The notes beneath the pieces were generated by a model, which saw nothing but the letters and a program-made list of their open reading frames with translations, did no database searches and was not told where the DNA came from. DNA of 64,000 nt from CAJMSU01 sp964650315 (GTDB taxonomy: Bacteria; Bacillota_I; Bacilli_A; RF39; UBA660), in contig CAZYQE010000006.1 of NCBI GenBank assembly GCA_964650315.1, positions 1 to 64,000 on the forward strand. The letters are read 5' to 3'. Positions 59,456-64,000 of this stretch are shown here, piece after piece (position 1 is the stretch's first letter; every line of letters starts with the position of its first letter). The position numbers and the translations under genes are program-made.

Positions 59456-61514
59456 ATTGATTGACCTCCTTTATTCTTGTAGTTTTTAATATAAATTTAT
59501 CAAATACTATTAATAGTGATGGTAGTATTAGTATTACTACTAACATACTTATTATGGATCCTCTAGCTAGTAAGCTACAGATTGCTCCAATCATATCTAT
59601 TTTTGTATATACAGCAACTCCAAATGTTGCGGCAAAGAAACATAGAGCTGATGTTATAATGGATGGTACTGTTAATCGTAATGTTTCTTTTATAGCTTTT
59701 ATTTTATCTTTAAATCTTACTCTTTCTTCTAAGTATTTAGTAGACATTAATATAGCATAATCTATGGTTGCTCCTAACTGGATAGTACCAACTATAATGG
59801 ATGCTATAAATGGTAGTTTAGTTCCAGTAAAGTATGCACAAGCCATATTCATAAATATTGCAAATTCTATAGTAAATATTAATATTATTGGTAATCCAAC
59901 TGATTGTAATACTATTAACATAATTATAAATATAACTATAATGGATGTGTAATTAACCATTTTAAAGTCATGGTCAGCTATAGTTACTAAGTCTTTCATT
60001 AAAGGTCCTTCTCCAGCGATTATACCCTTCTTATCATACTTTTTAACTATTTTGTCTATATCTACTACTTGTTTATTTAATTTATTAGATGCAATCTCAT
60101 AAGATGAATTCATTATAACCATTTGATAATCTTTACTAGTAAGTCTTTTAGTTAAATCTTCTGGTAATAGATCTTCTATATCACTATCCATAGTAGATGG
60201 TGCAAGTACTAAATCTATTCCTTCTACATCTTTTAAGTCTTCTACTAAAGATTCTACTTTATCAGTTTTCATATCTTTATCTATTAATATAATTTCTGGT
60301 GAAACTATATTAAACTTTTTAGCTAACTTAGTATTCGCAACATGGAATGGTAAATCTTTAGGTAGCGATTCATCTAATTTATAATAAACATCATAATTAG
60401 AATTACCTATAAAAGCTGGTACCATAAGTACTACGAAAGCTATTATTATAAATATATATCTTTTAATTGAGAATTGTTGTACTCTTTTAAAGTGTGGTGC
60501 GAAACTTCTATGTTTAGTTTTATCTATTGTTTTATCAAATACAAGTAATAGAGCTGGGAATAAAGTAAGTACACATAGTAGTCCACACATAACTCCTTTA
60601 GCCATTACTATACCTATATCAGTACCTAGAGTTAAATCCATAGTACATAGTGCTAAGAAACCTGCAAATGTTGTTAGTGATGAGCCTATAACTGATTTAA
60701 AGGTCATTTTAATAGCTTGAGTCATTGCTTCTCTTTTATCTTTATACTTCTCTTTAGCATGTTCATATTTGTGATATAAGAATATTGAAAAGTCTGTTGT
60801 TACACCTAATTGAAGTATTGCAGTAATTGCTTTAGTAATATAACTAATCTCTCCTAAGAATAGATTAGAACCCATATTATAAAGAATGGCTATTCCTATA
60901 TTAGATAGTAATAATACTGGTATTATATAGGAATCTGTTGCAATCAATAATATAACTAAACAGAATATTACAGCTATTACTACATAGGTAAATAATTCTT
61001 TATCTGAAAGATTCTTAGTATCTATAACCATAGAAGTCATACTACTTACTTGATTAGCATCCCTAACTACTTTTCTAGTCTTTTCTACTGCTTTAATAGT
61101 GTTTTCAGTAGATGTAGAGTCTTTATAAGTCACCAGTATAACTGTTTCTCCATCTTTATAAATCTTATCACCAATCTCATCTGGTAACATTTCATGTGGA
61201 ATAGTAGTATCTAGGACATCTACTACACTCGCTACTCCATTAACCCCTTTAATGTCTTTTATTTTTTGTTCTAATTCTAAAATATTTTTCTGTGACTTAT
61301 CATTCGTCATTACAAAAGCATATGATCCTATACCAAAGTCTTTAGTTAATATATTCTGTCCTTTAATAGTCTCTATATCTTTTGGTAAATAAACTAATAT
61401 ATCATAATTAATTCTAGTATTTATAAACCCATATAAAGCAGGTATTAATAAAGCTAAACTAATTATTAATACTAATTTTGAATGATACGCTATAAACTTA
61501 AATACTTTATTCAT
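59442..61514 (-). CDS. MMPL/RND family transporter
   Basis: A 690-aa polytopic membrane protein with about 12 helices in two repeats, each having one helix, a large extracellular domain and five more helices. Landmarks are TTDFSIFLYHKYEHAKEKY (about 245, the GxxxDY-like helix 4 region) and TIDYAILMSTKYLEERVRF (about 590) in the second half. MMPL proteins export lipids, glycolipids or other hydrophobic compounds using the proton gradient. The start was put at ATG 61514, seven bases after GGGAG, rather than at the ATG two codons upstream. It forms a two-gene operon with the secreted partner. Confidence 0.92.
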   Translation of the reverse strand: MNKVFKFIAYHSKLVLIISLALLIPALYGFINTRINYDILVYLPKDIETIKGQNILTKDFGIGSYAFVMTNDKSQKNILELEQKIKDIKGVNGVASVVDVLDTTIPHEMLPDEIGDKIYKDGETVILVTYKDSTSTENTIKAVEKTRKVVRDANQVSSMTSMVIDTKNLSDKELFTYVVIAVIFCLVILLIATDSYIIPVLLLSNIGIAILYNMGSNLFLGEISYITKAITAILQLGVTTDFSIFLYHKYEHAKEKYKDKREAMTQAIKMTFKSVIGSSLTTFAGFLALCTMDLTLGTDIGIVMAKGVMCGLLCVLTLFPALLLVFDKTIDKTKHRSFAPHFKRVQQFSIKRYIFIIIAFVVLMVPAFIGNSNYDVYYKLDESLPKDLPFHVANTKLAKKFNIVSPEIILIDKDMKTDKVESLVEDLKDVEGIDLVLAPSTMDSDIEDLLPEDLTKRLTSKDYQMVIMNSSYEIASNKLNKQVVDIDKIVKKYDKKGIIAGEGPLMKDLVTIADHDFKMVNYTSIIVIFIIMLIVLQSVGLPIILIFTIEFAIFMNMACAYFTGTKLPFIASIIVGTIQLGATIDYAILMSTKYLEERVRFKDKIKAIKETLRLTVPSIITSALCFFAATFGVAVYTKIDMIGAICSLLARGSIISMLVVILILPSLLIVFDKFILKTTRIKEVNQYEED

Positions 61515-61567
61515 CACCATACTCCCTTTCTTTCCTATATATTATAGTCAAAAAATGAAATTTGTAA

Positions 61568-61592
61568 AGAAAAACAGGTCTTTTTAGACCTA
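61568..61592 (-). terminator. Terminator after the 218-aa gene
   Basis: AGGTCT and AGACCT (61576-61581 with 61586-61591) form a 6-bp stem with a U-rich tail on the minus strand. Confidence 0.6.
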
Positions 61593-61597
61593 TTTTA

Positions 61598-62254
61598 TTA
61601 CTCTAATTCTACTAATACTAGCTTAATTCCATCATGTATAAATACTAAAGTAGCTTCTTTTTGATAACTATCATATTTACCACTATTATATTTCCAAGAC
61701 ACTTTTACTTTATAAGCTTCAGTATCTTCTTTATCATCATATTTAGTTTTAGTTTTTTCTTCTTTATCATCATATTTAAAACTAGTCTTTTCTACATTAT
61801 CAATCTTTATACTAGTTACTTTAGGTAAATCTTGATGTCTTTGATTATATATATTACTTTCTACATATTTATAATATGTATCTTCTGCATTAAGTATGAA
61901 ATTATCTAGTATTTTATTATATACAAAATCTGTTCCACCTACATCTGTTTTAGCACTCTTATTACTTAAAGTATAGAAATCATATATAAACATTTCTGAT
62001 ATCTTTTTAACATATTTTTCTTCAGATACATCTGATTTCTTTAATATCTTTTCTAATTGATAAAACATTTTTTTATATCTAGAGTCTTTATTATCTTTTA
62101 ATTCATATCCATACTTTGGTATACGATGAATTACTTTTACTTCTTTTACTTCACCATTATCTATAAATGTTTTATAGACAAAGTATCCTCCAACGATGAT
62201 AGCTATTATTAATATTATAGTTAAAAATCTTTTAGCACTCTTTCTTAATTTCAT
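61598..62254 (-). CDS. Membrane-anchored protein, unknown function
   Basis: A 218-aa protein with a basic N-terminus and one membrane helix (about 11-31, FLTIILIIAIIVGGYFVYKTF), then an extracellular domain. A helical part (KISEMFIYDFYTLSNKSAKTDVGGTDFVY) is followed by beta strands ending TLVFIHDGIKLVLVELE. A short repeat EEKTKTKYDDKEDTEAYK lies near residue 170. No family recognised. It is 11 bases downstream of the LtaS gene, so the two are probably one operon and it may assist lipoteichoic acid synthesis or sensing. Confidence 0.6.
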   Translation of the reverse strand: MKLRKSAKRFLTIILIIAIIVGGYFVYKTFIDNGEVKEVKVIHRIPKYGYELKDNKDSRYKKMFYQLEKILKKSDVSEEKYVKKISEMFIYDFYTLSNKSAKTDVGGTDFVYNKILDNFILNAEDTYYKYVESNIYNQRHQDLPKVTSIKIDNVEKTSFKYDDKEEKTKTKYDDKEDTEAYKVKVSWKYNSGKYDSYQKEATLVFIHDGIKLVLVELE

Positions 62255-62265
62255 ATTTTTCTCCT

Positions 62266-64000
62266 TTATTTAACCTTCTCTTCCTTAGTATTTTTTAATA
62301 AATTAAATACTATTGTTTCATTAGATACATCTAATAATTTAGTTGCATAGTCATTATTCTTTTCTATTTCTTTTTGACTTATAGCTTCACCATTTAGAGA
62401 TAAATATTCTCCTTTTTGACTATCATAATATACTTTATTAGTAACCCAGTTACCATTAGGGAATACTACTATATTATTATTCTTAATAGTAAATATATCA
62501 TGTCCTAAAGCATATTTATTGTAGAATCCAAACATATTACCTAGAGTAGGCATAACATCATACATACCCATAACATTCTTATGTTCTTTATTTAATTTAG
62601 TACCTTTCATATCTTTAGTCCATATAATGAATGGTACTTTTCTTCCTAATTCATATTGATATGAATCATATTCTTTATAGTTAGGATCTTCTGGATCTAA
62701 TGTTTTATCATTAACTTTATCATAATTATGCATTCTATTGTAATCTTTTCTAGGAAGTCTTCCATCATGGTCTCCATATAATACAACTACTGTATTTTCT
62801 AGAAGTCCAGCTTTATCTAATTCATCTAAGAATTCTCCTAAAGCTCCATCTGCATAATGAGCAGATTTAAAGTAATTACCTAATTTAGTTCCTTCCATAT
62901 ATGGATAAGTTTTATCTCCTTCTTTTAAAGTAAGATCAAACTCACCATATTTATCTACTTCTGAGAACGGAGTATGGTTAGTTAACATGATTGAGATACT
63001 ATACCATTTATCATGTTTCTTAGCTACTTTTTGCATCTTAGGAATAGATTGTTTAAAGAATTCTCTATCATTAAGTCCTAATCCTATAGTATTTTCTTTA
63101 GTAACATTATAATCTGCTTTAGCATAGAATTTGTTATATCCTAGACTTTCATGCATAGCACGTCTATTCCAGAAGTCTGCATTATTAGCATGCATACTAT
63201 AACAATAATATCCTTTTTGATTTAATAATTTAGGTATACCAATATATTCTCTATCTGAGTATGAAACAAATGCTGTTCCACTTTGAGTTGGCATTAGTGA
63301 TGTATTAAAAGTTAACTCAGTATCACTACTAGTACCAACACTAACTTGTGAATGGAAGTTAGAGAAATACATTCCTTCATGTGCCATCTTAGTTAAATTA
63401 GGCATTAATTCTTTTCCATTAAACTTTAATCCAATAGTATTTGTTTGCATACTTTCACCATGGATTACTATAACATTTTTACCTGCAAATATATTTGTAT
63501 ATTCATTAGCTGCTGGTTTTTGTACATCTTTAAAATAATCATTAAATTTCTTTTTAGCTTGATCATAACCAAATAATGAGTTTATTTTTGGTTGAATAGA
63601 AGTTACTACATCATTAGCTTGATATATATAAATACCAAACTTCATAACTATATACTCTCTGTTCCATTGTTTTATTAATCTAGTTACATCTAGAGATGTT
63701 AAAGTTAATAGGAACATTAACGCAAGTATTCCTGATGCTGATAATGTTCTAAGAGTTCTTTTCTTTCTTTTAGCTTTAGACTCAACTTTTTTATAATAAT
63801 TTATTTTCTTTAATCTTATATGTACTGCGATTAAAGCGATTGGTCCAAGTAGATATACTAAATCTTTTATTTGAATAACATTTTCTACTACTGCATCCCC
63901 TACTTCTCCAATATATTGTGTTAAAGATAACATTGATACTGAAGCAAATGAAGTATAGAAAGTATAATACATAGAGTTAATCATACATATTGCAGTAAAT
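62266..64000 (-). CDS. Lipoteichoic acid synthase (LtaS type), N-terminus beyond window
   Basis: LtaS polymerises glycerol phosphate from phosphatidylglycerol on the outer membrane face. The visible part has 2-3 of the usual five N-terminal helices and the sulfatase-fold domain. Landmarks are VIVIHGESMQTNTIG (metal Glu, then candidate Thr), VSVGTSSDTELTFNTSL (aligned with the LtaS nucleophile Thr region), SMHANNADFWNRRAMH, and LYGDHDGRL (metal Asp/His). An in-frame ATG at 63984 looks like a start, but the frame stays open to base 64000 and the missing helices imply that the true start is further right. It is probably in one operon with the 218-aa gene. Confidence 0.92.
   Translation of the reverse strand, partial: FTAICMINSMYYTFYTSFASVSMLSLTQYIGEVGDAVVENVIQIKDLVYLLGPIALIAVHIRLKKINYYKKVESKAKRKKRTLRTLSASGILALMFLLTLTSLDVTRLIKQWNREYIVMKFGIYIYQANDVVTSIQPKINSLFGYDQAKKKFNDYFKDVQKPAANEYTNIFAGKNVIVIHGESMQTNTIGLKFNGKELMPNLTKMAHEGMYFSNFHSQVSVGTSSDTELTFNTSLMPTQSGTAFVSYSDREYIGIPKLLNQKGYYCYSMHANNADFWNRRAMHESLGYNKFYAKADYNVTKENTIGLGLNDREFFKQSIPKMQKVAKKHDKWYSISIMLTNHTPFSEVDKYGEFDLTLKEGDKTYPYMEGTKLGNYFKSAHYADGALGEFLDELDKAGLLENTVVVLYGDHDGRLPRKDYNRMHNYDKVNDKTLDPEDPNYKEYDSYQYELGRKVPFIIWTKDMKGTKLNKEHKNVMGMYDVMPTLGNMFGFYNKYALGHDIFTIKNNNIVVFPNGNWVTNKVYYDSQKGEYLSLNGEAISQKEIEKNNDYATKLLDVSNETIVFNLLKNTKEEKVK

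Overview
The window is strongly AT-rich, with TAA as the usual stop and TGG for Trp, so it uses the standard bacterial code. Shine-Dalgarno sites are clear and many promoters are sigma-A-like. It carries pyruvate:ferredoxin oxidoreductase, a superoxide reductase, ScpAB, SpoVA proteins, LytR-CpsA-Psr and LtaS enzymes, PASTA and ChW repeats, and rhamnose wall-polysaccharide genes. Together these suggest an anaerobic, Gram-positive, probably gut-associated Firmicute close to Bacilli/Mollicutes (RF39/RFN20/Erysipelotrichia-type uncultured lineages). The taxon is an inference. No insertion sequence, prophage, CRISPR array or rRNA was seen. Almost all genes are on the minus strand; the exceptions are an RNHCP protein, an LtaS-like enzyme, a PASTA protein, an LCP protein and two predicted small RNAs.

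Layout. 1-3 kb: start of a DUF1848 gene, recG, a 68-aa gene, and three predicted small RNAs, each with its own promoter and terminator. 3-6.4 kb: pyruvate:ferredoxin oxidoreductase. 6.4-14.4 kb: surface and glycan module (pilin-like protein, polysaccharide deacetylase, two NAGPA-type phosphodiester glycosidase paralogues, small membrane protein, Alg14 plus an Alg13-GtrA fusion, GT4). 14.4-19.7 kb: degenerate SipW-like protein, Pro/Gln-rich membrane protein, RNA-modification enzymes, lipoprotein, tRNA-Leu(CAA), scpB and scpA. 20-22.6 kb: spoVAC-AD-AE and a sporulation-type sigma factor preceded by two Spo0A-like boxes. 22.6-47.2 kb: a large wall-polysaccharide region. 47.3-49.7 kb: FAD/Rieske oxidoreductase and a Cys-rich surface protein. 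49.8-57.5 kb: PASTA protein, glucosaminidase autolysin, LCP ligase. 57.5-64 kb: superoxide reductase, an MMPL transporter pair, an unknown anchored protein, and a lipoteichoic acid synthase that runs off the right edge.

How the genes work together. RmlABCD make dTDP-rhamnose. An FdtA/FdtB/GNAT set branches from the same dTDP-4-keto-6-deoxyglucose towards a 3-amino sugar. A two-domain GT2 enzyme and the Wzm/Wzt ABC exporter would build and export a rhamnan-like chain. A DPM1-like GT with a DUF2304 partner, a Wzx flippase, a GT-C-like membrane protein and an LtaS-like phosphoglycerol transferase match the side-chain and glycerol-phosphate machinery of streptococcal Group A Carbohydrate (GacI/J/K/L/H). 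LicD and a TagB/F-like enzyme may add further phosphate decorations. LCP, glucosaminidase, PASTA and LtaS genes nearby provide attachment and wall remodelling.
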